Assembly (NCBI GenBank): GCA_012510695.1
Contig: JAAZHN010000080.1
Coordinates: 1 to 13,333, forward strand
From: Mollicutes bacterium
Lineage (GTDB): Bacteria; Bacillota_I; Bacilli_A; RF39; UBA660
Direction of reading: 5' to 3'
Length of the DNA stretch: 13,333 nt
The translations under genes and the position numbers were made by a program. This document shows positions 7,508 to 13,333 of this stretch, one piece after another (position 1 is the stretch's first letter; each line of letters starts with the position of its first letter). The notes under the pieces were generated by a model. The model was not told the origin of the DNA and did no database searches. It saw nothing but the letters and a program-made list of their open reading frames with translations.

Positions 7508-8032
7508 ATGGAAAATAAATATGAAAATGATGTTTTTGTTAAAGATTTAGAAGCGATAAAAGAATACTTTGAAACTCTAAAAGAAAAAATTAGTAATACA
7601 AGTGGAATATTCGATGTAATTATGGCAGAAAAACTAGCAAATTTTATTACTAAAAATGGTAAAGTAGATATTGAATTACTTAAAAAGATTAGAACAGAAA
7701 TTAATTACATTAAAGGATTAATTGTAACCTATAAATTTTCTAATAAAAATAATCAAGAAATGATGATTAAAAAATTAGGACCAGAAGTAAAAAGACAAGC
7801 AATCGCAATGACGGCGTACCTAACACATATTAAAAATGCAATGCATGATGCAATACTTAATAACTATGCTCCACTTAATATTGATACAGAAACTGCGGAA
7901 AAGGAAGGATCTGTTAAGGGTATTAAAATCGTTCTTTATCAAGACGATTTAATAGAAGATATTAATAATACAATTGAGAATTTTAATGAACAATGTGCTT
8001 CTTACAGCCAAGAACAGTACATTTTAAAGTAG
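7508..8032 (+). CDS. Uncharacterised protein, copy 1 of a tandem paralog pair
   Basis: This 174-residue protein belongs to no family I recognise. It has no signal peptide, no membrane segment and a single Cys. It appears almost wholly alpha-helical and is rich in Lys, Glu, Asn and Ile. It is clearly paralogous to the gene at 8099-8599. The two align from the N-terminal DLEAIKEYF through ISNTSGIFDVIMAEKLANFI, a central block around EMMIKKL...YLTHIKNAMHDAILNNYAPL (roughly 83-123), and a C-terminal IENFNEQ. The invariant GIF (33-35) and NY.PL (119-123) are the best signatures. AAAGGAG (7494-7500) is seven bases before the ATG, so the start is well supported. It follows a strong terminator and probably forms its own transcript, possibly reading through into copy 2 because no terminator is visible in 8033-8098. 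Confidence 0.85.
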   Translation: MENKYENDVFVKDLEAIKEYFETLKEKISNTSGIFDVIMAEKLANFITKNGKVDIELLKKIRTEINYIKGLIVTYKFSNKNNQEMMIKKLGPEVKRQAIAMTAYLTHIKNAMHDAILNNYAPLNIDTETAEKEGSVKGIKIVLYQDDLIEDINNTIENFNEQCASYSQEQYILK

Positions 8033-8067
8033 GAAAGTTCTACAAAAGTTTATTTTTAATTAATATA

Positions 8068-8076
8068 TGATATTAT
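8068..8076 (+). promoter_or_regulatory. Putative extended -10 promoter of the second paralog gene
   Basis: TG (8068-8069), one spacer base, then TATTAT (8071-8076), five of six to the -10 consensus. There is no convincing -35 at 16-18 bases upstream. The expected start near 8083 leaves a leader of about 16 bases containing AAGGAG (8085-8090). It lies within the 66-base gap between the two paralogs. Confidence 0.5.
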
Positions 8077-8098
8077 AGTTCAACAAGGAGAAGATAAA

Positions 8099-8599
8099 AT
8101 GTTAAGAACAGAACAAAACAATGTAATGTTTGCTCAAGAATTAGAAGAGATTAAAAGATATTACGAAGTATTGTTAATGAATATTACCCATTCAGCGGGA
8201 ATATTTAATGTATTATTATCAGAAAGGTTAGCGGGATTCATTTTTGATGGCAATGAAATAGATAACAATATTTTTCAACTATTAAATAGAGATTTAAAAC
8301 ATATTAATCAATTAATTGATGTCTATTCAAAAATGGATAAAAAAGGAAAAGAAGTAATGATAAATAACTTAAGTGATGAAATACACAGTAAAGCAACATC
8401 AATGCAAGAGTATTTATCATTTATTCAACAAGCTCTTAAAGACTCTATATTTGATAATTATGTCCCTCTAACATTTAACTCATATTATGTTAGGGTTGGA
8501 AAAGATCCGGTTAATCATATGAAATGTATTGATAGAACAGTTGAATGCTTTAATGAAACAGCAGATCAATACAATGGTAAAGCGTACTCATATAAATAA
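8099..8599 (+). CDS. Uncharacterised protein, copy 2 of a tandem paralog pair
   Basis: This 166-residue, predominantly helical, probably cytoplasmic protein belongs to no family I recognise. By my count about 18 of 40 residues are identical to copy 1 between residues ~10 and 48: F, LE, IK, Y, GIF (34-36), V, E, LA and FI are shared. A second conserved block runs EVMINNL...YLSFIQQALKDSIFDNYVPL (about 85-124), and FNE recurs near residue 151. The region after residue 125 diverges and carries two cysteines absent from copy 1. AAGGAG lies eight bases before the ATG. A perfect terminator follows at 8604. The degree of divergence indicates an old duplication with both copies kept, which suggests separate roles or a hetero-oligomer; that is inference. 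Confidence 0.85.
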   Translation: MLRTEQNNVMFAQELEEIKRYYEVLLMNITHSAGIFNVLLSERLAGFIFDGNEIDNNIFQLLNRDLKHINQLIDVYSKMDKKGKEVMINNLSDEIHSKATSMQEYLSFIQQALKDSIFDNYVPLTFNSYYVRVGKDPVNHMKCIDRTVECFNETADQYNGKAYSYK

Positions 8600-8603
8600 A
8601 ACG

Positions 8604-8627
8604 GTTAGTAGAAATACTAACATTTTT
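8604..8627 (+). terminator. Rho-independent terminator with GAAA loop
   Basis: GTTAGTA (8604-8610) and TACTAAC (8615-8621) form a perfect 7-bp stem capped by a GAAA tetraloop, followed by ATTTTT. It begins five bases after the copy 2 stop codon and separates that unit from the rpsF promoter. Confidence 0.87.
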
Positions 8628-8640
8628 AATAAATAAAACA

Positions 8641-8669
8641 TTGTATATAAAAATTCCTTGTGCTATAAT
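8641..8669 (+). promoter_or_regulatory. Strong promoter of the rpsF-ssb-rpsR operon
   Basis: TTGTAT (8641-8646) as -35, a 17-base spacer, TG at 8661-8662 and a perfect TATAAT at 8664-8669. This is the best promoter in the window, consistent with a ribosomal protein operon. Transcription should start near 8675-8677, right at the first hairpin of the leader. Confidence 0.9.
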
Positions 8670-8675
8670 ATCAAT

Positions 8676-8726
8676 GAGCGAAAGCTCCTTGCTTTATTTA
8701 TAAAGCCGAATAGACCATAAGGAGGT
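8676..8726 (+). ncRNA. S6:S18 ribosomal protein leader (rpsF autoregulatory RNA)
   Basis: The 5' region of rpsF folds like the S6:S18-binding leader known from many bacteria. An outer stem CTCCTT (8685-8690) with AAGGAG (8719-8724) encloses a hairpin GCTTTA/TAAAGC (8691-8696 with 8701-8706, loop TTTA). The 3' side leaves an asymmetric bulge that carries CCG (8706-8708) and GACC (8713-8716), as expected for binding the S6:S18 dimer. The outer stem covers the Shine-Dalgarno sequence, so bound protein would block translation of rpsF. An alternative hairpin GAGC-GAAA-GCTC (8676-8687) shares bases 8685-8687 with the outer stem and would free the ribosome site. The stems are read from the sequence; the family and mechanism are established for rpsF leaders, and the switch between the two hairpins is my inference. 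Confidence 0.85.
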
Positions 8727-8731
8727 GGAAT

Positions 8732-9022
8732 ATGAACAATTATGAAATTATGTTCATTGTTAAATCGACAATTGAGAAAGAGGAAGTAGCAAAAGTTGCA
8801 GATTACTTAAAAAAAGTAATTACTGATAACAAAGGTGAAATTGAATCTTTCAAAGAACTTGGACAAAAAGAATTAGCTTATCCGATTAAAAAAGAAATCA
8901 GCGGATACTATTTTTTAGTGAACCTAAGTGCAAGTGCTGAAGCGATTAAAGAATTTGATCGTAAGGCATTAATTGAAGAAAATTTAATAAGACATTTAAT
9001 TATCAATTTAGATAAGGAGTAA
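8732..9022 (+). CDS. rpsF: 30S ribosomal protein S6
   Basis: This 96-residue protein is of standard length for bacterial S6. It begins MNNYEIMFIVKS, continues with GELKSF-like and LGQKELAYPIKKEISGYYFLVNL segments, and ends with EENLIRHLIINL, the familiar S6 pattern of a ferredoxin-like fold. S6 pairs with S18 and binds the central domain of 16S rRNA in the small-subunit platform. The ATG follows AAGGAGGTGG, a near-perfect Shine-Dalgarno that is part of the regulatory leader stem. First gene of the operon with ssb and rpsR; its stop codon is four bases before ssb. Confidence 0.97.
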   Translation: MNNYEIMFIVKSTIEKEEVAKVADYLKKVITDNKGEIESFKELGQKELAYPIKKEISGYYFLVNLSASAEAIKEFDRKALIEENLIRHLIINLDKE

Positions 9023-9026
9023 TCAG

Positions 9027-9503
9027 ATGAATAGAAGTATATTAGTTGGAAGACTTACTAAAGATCCAGAATTAAGAACAATTGCAAATGGAACCCCAAC
9101 AACTAGTTTTACAGTCGCGGTAAACCGTCCTTTTACTAATCAAAGTGGTGAAAGAGAAGCAGACTTTATTAATGTTGTTGTTTGGCGTAAACAAGCAGAA
9201 AATGTTGCTAAATATTGTGTTAAAGGATCATTAGTAGGAGTAGAAGGAAGAATACAAACTCGTAGTTATGATGCTCAAGACGGAACAAAAAGATATGTAA
9301 CTGAAGTTGTCGCAGATAGTGTTACATTCTTAAGTTCAAAATCAGAAAACACTAGAGGTGGAATGTCTTATCAAGATGCAATGCCAAATTATGAAATGGG
9401 AGATGAAAACCCGATTCAATCAAACGGATCTGATGTTTCAGAAGATCCATTTAAAGAATTTGGTTCAGAAGTTTCACTTAGTGATGATGATTTACCATTT
9501 TAA
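9027..9503 (+). CDS. ssb: Single-stranded DNA-binding protein
   Basis: This 158-residue SSB has an N-terminal OB fold (about 1-106) with MNRSILVGRLTKDPELR, the VAVNRPF strand, DFINVVVWRKQAENV and KGSLVGVEGRIQTRSY. A flexible Asn/Ser/Gly-containing linker follows and ends in the acidic tip SDDDLPF, the peptide that recruits replication and repair partners. It coats single-stranded DNA as a tetramer. AAGGAG (9014-9019) overlaps the end of rpsF and sits seven bases before the ATG. Its place between the S6 and S18 genes is the standard arrangement in Bacilli and puts it under the same promoter and leader as rpsF. Confidence 0.97.
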   Translation: MNRSILVGRLTKDPELRTIANGTPTTSFTVAVNRPFTNQSGEREADFINVVVWRKQAENVAKYCVKGSLVGVEGRIQTRSYDAQDGTKRYVTEVVADSVTFLSSKSENTRGGMSYQDAMPNYEMGDENPIQSNGSDVSEDPFKEFGSEVSLSDDDLPF

Positions 9504-9521
9504 TCAATAAGGAGGATTTAT

Positions 9522-9737
9522 ATGGCAGAATTTTATCGTAAGAAGAAAAAAGTATGTCAAATGTGTGCAGGTAAAGATGTGGATTACAAAGAAGTAATGC
9601 ATGTTTCTAGATATATCAATGAAAAAGGTAAAATATTACCAAGAAGAATGACAGGTGCTTGTGCTAAACATCAAAGACATATTGCTAATCAAATTAAAAG
9701 AGCTCGTTTAATGGCTCTGATACCATTTGTAAAATAA
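9522..9737 (+). CDS. rpsR: 30S ribosomal protein S18, cysteine-bearing form
   Basis: This is a 71-residue S18 recognised by GKILPRRMTGACAKHQR and IKRARLMALIPFV. It retains a CxxC pair (C12, C15) and a CxxH pair (C47, H50), the arrangement of the zinc-binding S18 variant; many Bacilli have the version without these cysteines. S18 binds as a dimer with S6 on 16S rRNA and, in complex with S6, is the likely regulator of the leader upstream of rpsF. AAGGAGG (about 9509-9515) gives a strong ribosome binding site. The stop codon overlaps the outer end of the terminator stem. Confidence 0.96.
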   Translation: MAEFYRKKKKVCQMCAGKDVDYKEVMHVSRYINEKGKILPRRMTGACAKHQRHIANQIKRARLMALIPFVK

Positions 9738-9759
9738 GATACTAAGTATCTTTTTTTTT
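9736..9759 (+). terminator. Rho-independent terminator of the rpsF operon
   Basis: AAGATAC (9736-9742) pairs with GTATCTT (9746-9752) around a three-base loop, and the T run continues to 9759 for nine T in a row. The first two bases of the stem are the last two of the rpsR stop codon. The following promoter begins only eight bases later. Confidence 0.88.
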
Positions 9760-9766
9760 GTGATTT

Positions 9767-9775
9767 TGTTATAAT
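9767..9775 (+). promoter_or_regulatory. Extended -10 promoter of the FemABX-like gene
   Basis: TG (9767-9768), one spacer base, and a perfect TATAAT (9770-9775). The -35 position falls within the terminator stem and T tract of the previous operon and shows no match, so recognition would rest on the extended -10. The expected leader is under 10 bases and the ribosome binding site AGGAG (9781-9785) is almost at its 5' end. Confidence 0.6.
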
Positions 9776-9790
9776 TAAATAGGAGTTACT

Positions 9791-10984
9791 ATGGAATTTA
9801 TTGAATTAAATGAAAAAGAATATAAAAAATTTTATAATGATTATCAAGGAACATTTCTACAATCACCAGAAATGGCTAGAGTAAATGAACAAACAAATAA
9901 TCAAACTTTTTTTCTTGGTGTTAAGAAAAATAACAATATAGTCGCAGCGTCTTTATTTATTGTTAGAAAAAATAAAAATAGATACTATTTATATTCACCA
10001 AGAGGATTGCAAGTAGATTATAATGATTTAGAAATCCTTGAATATTATGTTAAATCATTAAAGAAATTTGCTCAAGAAAAAAAATATTATATGATTAAAA
10101 TCGATCCATACATTGAGTTGTATTCAAGGAACTCTGAAGGTGAAAAAGTGGATGGTATAGATAATTCTCATTTTATCAACACCTTAAATAAATTTGGTTT
10201 TAAATATTTGAATTTTTCAGTTCAAAAGAAATGGTTTTATGTATTGGACATTAATAACAGAAGTGAAGAAGAAATGTTTAATAACTTTAGAAGTACAGTT
10301 AGAAACATTATTCGTAAATGTCAAAGAATAGGCATTGAAATTGAAGAGATTGAAGAAGATTTCACGAGATTTTCTAATATTGTTTCTGAGACTGCAGAAA
10401 GAAAAAACTTTTCAGTACGAGATGATGAATATTATTCACTGATGAAGAAAGAATTTGAAGAAAATTTAAAAGTGATGATTGCTAAAATAAATTTAAAAAA
10501 ATACTTAAAAAATTTAAATGAAGAATTAAATGAATTAGAACTTAATTTTTCTAAAATAAAAGGAGAAGGAAAAAGAAAAAATCATCAAGATAATATCAAC
10601 AATATAAAATCAACAATTAATAAGGTCGAAGAAAAAAGAAATGAACATGGTGAGGTAGTTGATTTAGCGGCTTCAATGTTTTTAATAAGTGATCAAGAAA
10701 TCATCTATTTATATAGTGGGTCAAAAGAAGAATTTTTATTTTTAAATGCCCCATATTTATTACAATGGGAAATAATTAAGGAAACCATTAAAAGAAAAAT
10801 ACCTAGGTACAACTTCTATGGTATAGAAGATTTATCAGATCCAAGTATTAAAAATAGAGGAGTATATGAGTTTAAAAAAGGTTTCAATGGAAATGTAATC
10901 GAAACAATAGGGGAATTAGATTTATACCTATGTCCAAAAGAAAAGTTTAAATATTATCTCAAAAAAATAATCAAGAAAAAATGA
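9791..10984 (+). CDS. FemABX-family peptidoglycan peptidyltransferase
   Basis: This 397-residue protein is of the Fem family, which uses aminoacyl-tRNA to add amino acids to the lysine of lipid II or nascent peptidoglycan stem peptides. It has two GNAT-like domains: the first includes FLQSPEMARVNE (about 22-33) and FRSTVRNIIRKCQRIGIEI (about 165-183). A Lys/Glu-rich helical arm at roughly 230-285 fits the antiparallel coiled coil seen in FemA. The second domain ends with YNFYGI and GVYEFKKGFNGNVIETIGELD, a family hallmark. No signal peptide or membrane helix is visible, as expected for a cytoplasmic enzyme. The amino acid added and the FemX/A/B class cannot be told from sequence alone. It is a single-gene unit; the rplI promoter lies just after its TGA. 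Confidence 0.9.
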   Translation: MEFIELNEKEYKKFYNDYQGTFLQSPEMARVNEQTNNQTFFLGVKKNNNIVAASLFIVRKNKNRYYLYSPRGLQVDYNDLEILEYYVKSLKKFAQEKKYYMIKIDPYIELYSRNSEGEKVDGIDNSHFINTLNKFGFKYLNFSVQKKWFYVLDINNRSEEEMFNNFRSTVRNIIRKCQRIGIEIEEIEEDFTRFSNIVSETAERKNFSVRDDEYYSLMKKEFEENLKVMIAKINLKKYLKNLNEELNELELNFSKIKGEGKRKNHQDNINNIKSTINKVEEKRNEHGEVVDLAASMFLISDQEIIYLYSGSKEEFLFLNAPYLLQWEIIKETIKRKIPRYNFYGIEDLSDPSIKNRGVYEFKKGFNGNVIETIGELDLYLCPKEKFKYYLKKIIKKK

Positions 10985-10992
10985 GGGATATT

Positions 10993-11001
10993 TGATATAA
11001 T
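10993..11001 (+). promoter_or_regulatory. Extended -10 promoter of rplI-dnaB
   Basis: TG (10993-10994), one spacer base, then a perfect TATAAT (10996-11001), starting nine bases after the FemABX-like stop codon. The -35 region lies within the A-rich coding end and shows no match. Transcription would begin near 11008, about 24 bases before the rplI start. No terminator is visible between the FemABX-like gene and rplI, so read-through is also possible. Confidence 0.6.
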
Positions 11002-11031
11002 AAATTACCAAGTGAAATTGGAGGGATTGTT

Positions 11032-11475
11032 TTGAAAGTAATATTATTAGAAGATGTGAAAAAAGTAGGAAAGAAAGATGAAATAGTCGATGTTAGTGAT
11101 GGTTATGCAAATAATTATTTAATTAAGAATAAATTAGCTATCCAATATACAAAAGCTAGCAATGAAAGACTAAAACAAGAACTTGATACTAAAGCATTAG
11201 AGGAAGATTTATTTGTTAAAGAAATGATCAAATGGCAGGAAGAATTAGAGAAAAATACAATAACATTTGAAGTTCAAACAGGTAAAGATGACCAAGTATT
11301 CGGTCAAATATCTTCAAAACAAATAAAAGACAAACTTATGGATATGGGATATGATATTAAGAAAAACAATATCGTAATTGATAAATCAATTGATTCACTA
11401 GGAATTCATAATGTTAAGTTACAATTGCATAAGAAAGTAATAGTTAATTTAAAGATTAGTTTAATAAAGAAGTAG
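11032..11475 (+). CDS. rplI: 50S ribosomal protein L9
   Basis: This 147-residue L9 has the universal N-terminus MKVILLEDVKKVGKKDEIVDVSDGYANNYLI (about 1-31), a long connecting helix and a C-terminal domain containing FGQISSKQI and LGIHNVKLQLH. It binds 23S rRNA at the base of the L1 stalk and influences frame maintenance. The start codon is TTG: it gives exactly the conserved first residues, GGAGGG (11020-11025) sits six bases upstream, and no in-frame ATG is nearby. Its stop codon is seven bases before dnaB, the usual rplI-dnaB pairing of Bacilli. The gdpP-type gene that often precedes rplI in Bacilli is not here. Confidence 0.96.
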   Translation: MKVILLEDVKKVGKKDEIVDVSDGYANNYLIKNKLAIQYTKASNERLKQELDTKALEEDLFVKEMIKWQEELEKNTITFEVQTGKDDQVFGQISSKQIKDKLMDMGYDIKKNNIVIDKSIDSLGIHNVKLQLHKKVIVNLKISLIKK

Positions 11476-11482
11476 GTGAAAT

Positions 11483-12829
11483 ATGTCAACAAGAAAATTA
11501 CCCCAAAACATTGATGCAGAAATGGAAGTCTTAGGCGCAGCATTTCTTACAAGATATGCATTTGATAAAATCTGTGAAGAATTAAGCCAAGATATGTTTT
11601 TGGACGAAAAAAACAAAAGAATTTTCGAGGCAATTAAGAACCTATATGATAAACAAACCCCATTAGATGTAACAACTATATCTAATGAGCTTGATAGATT
11701 AGATTATTTAAAATATGTAACCTTAGAATATTTAGCAGAAGTAATCGATTCAGTCGCGACCGCTGCTAATGTGGATTACCATATTAATATTGTTTATGAA
11801 AAAGCCTTACTTAGAAAATTAATTGATACATCAACAAGTATAATTACTAAAGCTTATGATGAAAAAGAAACTGCTGAAGATGTTGTTGATGGGGCTGAAA
11901 AAGCAATATTTGAAGTTACAAAAAGAAGAAAAGCAGGAGAATTTCAACCAATAAGTGAAGTACTAAGAAAAGTTCAAGATATTATTGAACAGAAAGCAAA
12001 AAAAGATCAAGATGTTACAGGGATATCTAGTGGTTTTTATGATTTAGATAAGATGACAAGTGGGTTTCATGAAAATGAACTTATTGTTTTAGCAGCTAGA
12101 CCAGGGATGGGGAAAACCGCAATTGCTCTTAATATGGCTGCGCATGCAGCATTAAATAGCGATAAATCTGTTGCTTTCTTTAGTTTAGAAATGGGAGCAG
12201 AACAATTGGTTACAAGATTAATTAGCTCAATTGGTGGAATTGAGGGTAATAAGTTAAAAACAGGCCAATTAAATCATTCAGATTGGAAAAGATTCAATGA
12301 GGCAATGAGCGAATTAGGAAAAGCCAAACTATTTTTAGAAGATGCATCTGGAACAAGAGTATCTGATATCCGCGCTAAATGTCGCCGTCTTGCAAACTCT
12401 CCTCAAGGACTAGGACTAGTTATAATTGACTACTTACAAATAATTGAAGGAATGCAAAGATATGCCGGAAATAGACAACAAGAAATATCAGAAATATCCC
12501 GTTCACTAAAGATAATGGCTATGGAACTTAAAGTACCAGTAATTGCTCTTGCCCAATTATCGAGAAATCCTGAACAAAGGGAAAACAAAAGGCCTAATTT
12601 AAGTGATTTAAGAGAATCCGGTTCAATTGAACAAGATGCTGATATAGTAATGTTTTTATATACCGATGACTATTATGATAAGGAAAGAAAAGGTAATGAT
12701 GCCTATAAAATGGAACTTATCATTGGTAAACAACGTAATGGTGGTGTAGGAACCATTGAATTATTATTTGAGAAGAATATGAGTAATTTTAGAAACTTAT
12801 TACAAGATAGATCTGAAAAGGATGATTAA
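11483..12829 (+). CDS. dnaB: Replicative DNA helicase DnaB (DnaC of B. subtilis)
   Basis: This 448-residue hexameric helicase unwinds the replication fork. The N-terminal helical domain starts KLPQNIDAEMEVLGA, the normal DnaB opening. A linker around 150-180 leads to the RecA-like motor with Walker A ARPGMGKT (205-212), catalytic E236 in SLEMG, Walker B IIDYLQ (314-319), and the arginine finger R418 in GKQRNGGVG. DLRESGSIEQDAD is also present. No intein or insertion interrupts it. AGGTG overlaps the rplI stop codon and serves as the ribosome binding site. The next gene begins on the base after its stop, so dnaB is part of an rplI-dnaB-orf transcript. Confidence 0.97.
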   Translation: MSTRKLPQNIDAEMEVLGAAFLTRYAFDKICEELSQDMFLDEKNKRIFEAIKNLYDKQTPLDVTTISNELDRLDYLKYVTLEYLAEVIDSVATAANVDYHINIVYEKALLRKLIDTSTSIITKAYDEKETAEDVVDGAEKAIFEVTKRRKAGEFQPISEVLRKVQDIIEQKAKKDQDVTGISSGFYDLDKMTSGFHENELIVLAARPGMGKTAIALNMAAHAALNSDKSVAFFSLEMGAEQLVTRLISSIGGIEGNKLKTGQLNHSDWKRFNEAMSELGKAKLFLEDASGTRVSDIRAKCRRLANSPQGLGLVIIDYLQIIEGMQRYAGNRQQEISEISRSLKIMAMELKVPVIALAQLSRNPEQRENKRPNLSDLRESGSIEQDADIVMFLYTDDYYDKERKGNDAYKMELIIGKQRNGGVGTIELLFEKNMSNFRNLLQDRSEKDD

Positions 12830-13333
12830 ATGAATAAAACCGATAAAATAAAAATTATTATTTCAACTTTAATATTTGCAATATTAATTTTTTATGTTGG
12901 TATTAATACAGAAGGAGTCACAGAGCCCAAAGATGCTTATTTTGTTTATTTAGATGGCCAAAAAATAGGAGTTATTGAAGAAAAACAAGAATTATTGGAT
13001 AAAATTAATAAAGAACAAGAAACAATAAAAAGAAAATATAGAGTTGATCAAGTATATCCAGCATCAGGATTAGAAATAGTTAAATCAACAACATTTGATA
13101 AAAATTTTTCTAAAATAGATGATATATATAGTAAAATAAATAACTTTTCTATTAAAGGATATGTGGTAACCATAAATAAAGTTTCTATAGAAACAGAAGA
13201 AGAAAAAGAAACACTAAAAAAAGAATATTTATATATTCTAGATAAAGATCATTTTGATGAGTCTATGCAAAAACTAATCACAGCGTTTATTCCAGAGGAG
13301 ACTTATGCCGATTATCTAAATGAAACTCAAAAA
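12830..13333 (+). CDS. Membrane-anchored protein of unknown function (partial, 5' end)
   Basis: The first 168 codons of a gene that runs off the right edge. It starts MNKTDKIKI followed by a hydrophobic helix (about residues 8-24), so the protein is probably anchored with its bulk outside. Residues ~37-49 (YFVYLDGQKIGVI) and the following charged, helical region resemble the repeat-like N-terminal halves seen in some Gram-positive envelope proteins that end in G5 or M23 peptidase domains, but no such domain is reached here, so this is only a suggestion. The ATG lies directly after the dnaB TAA. AAAAGGA (12816-12822) within dnaB is seven bases upstream, so the start is well supported and translation is probably coupled. 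Confidence 0.8.
   Translation, partial: MNKTDKIKIIISTLIFAILIFYVGINTEGVTEPKDAYFVYLDGQKIGVIEEKQELLDKINKEQETIKRKYRVDQVYPASGLEIVKSTTFDKNFSKIDDIYSKINNFSIKGYVVTINKVSIETEEEKETLKKEYLYILDKDHFDESMQKLITAFIPEETYADYLNETQK

Noticed and set aside
8033..8067. Terminator between the two paralog genes
   Set aside because: There is a T-rich stretch but no convincing inverted repeat before it, so read-through from copy 1 into copy 2 remains possible.
11008..11021. CCAA/TTGG hairpin in the rplI leader touching the Shine-Dalgarno
   Set aside because: Only four base pairs with a six-base loop. This is expected by chance and I know of no L9 leader with this form.

Overview
The window is a gene-dense, strongly AT-rich bacterial chromosome segment with every gene on the + strand. 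It looks like a low-GC Firmicutes/Bacilli-type organism, possibly one of the uncultured, mycoplasma-adjacent, reduced Bacilli lineages. Gene order supports this: tilS-ftsH is followed by parA(soj)-parB(spo0J)-DUF951-[transporter]-ychF, then rpsF-ssb-rpsR, then rplI-dnaB, which is the arrangement found near the chromosome origin in Bacilli. TGA is used as a stop (at 7429-7431 and 10982-10984) and Trp is TGG, so the code is standard rather than the mycoplasma code. A FemABX-family peptidyltransferase implies a peptidoglycan wall with branched stem peptides.

Layout. 3-263: C-terminal end of tilS, followed one base later by ftsH (265-2199) and a weak terminator. 2225-2253: a good promoter. 2277-7431: a tightly packed operon of parA, parB, a DUF951 protein, an AbgT-family-like membrane transporter, ychF and a peptidase S51 protein. 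Three of its junctions overlap, and a strong terminator at 7434-7460 ends it. 7508-8599: two tandem, diverged copies of a small gene family I do not recognise, each with its own promoter-like extended -10, closed by a GAAA-loop terminator. 8641-9759: the rpsF-ssb-rpsR operon with a strong promoter, an S6:S18-type autoregulatory leader and a terminator that overlaps the rpsR stop codon. 9767-10984: the FemABX-like gene. 10993 to the end: rplI (TTG start), dnaB, and the first 168 codons of a membrane-anchored protein that runs off the window.

How it fits together. The segment couples chromosome segregation (ParA/ParB), replication (DnaB, SSB), translation (S6, S18, L9, YchF, TilS), membrane proteostasis (FtsH) and wall building (FemABX-like). 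The non-housekeeping parts are the AbgT-like transporter inside the parAB-ychF operon and the tandem paralog pair between ychF and rpsF. The most mechanistically informative non-coding element is the rpsF leader, where two mutually exclusive hairpins can be drawn, one of which hides the Shine-Dalgarno sequence. All six promoters I could place carry a TG one base upstream of the -10 box, mostly without a clear -35.

There is no gene-free stretch longer than about 300 bases. I saw no tRNA, rRNA, CRISPR array, insertion sequence, parS site or DnaA-box cluster by eye. Apart from the two-gene paralog family there is no obviously new multi-gene system here.
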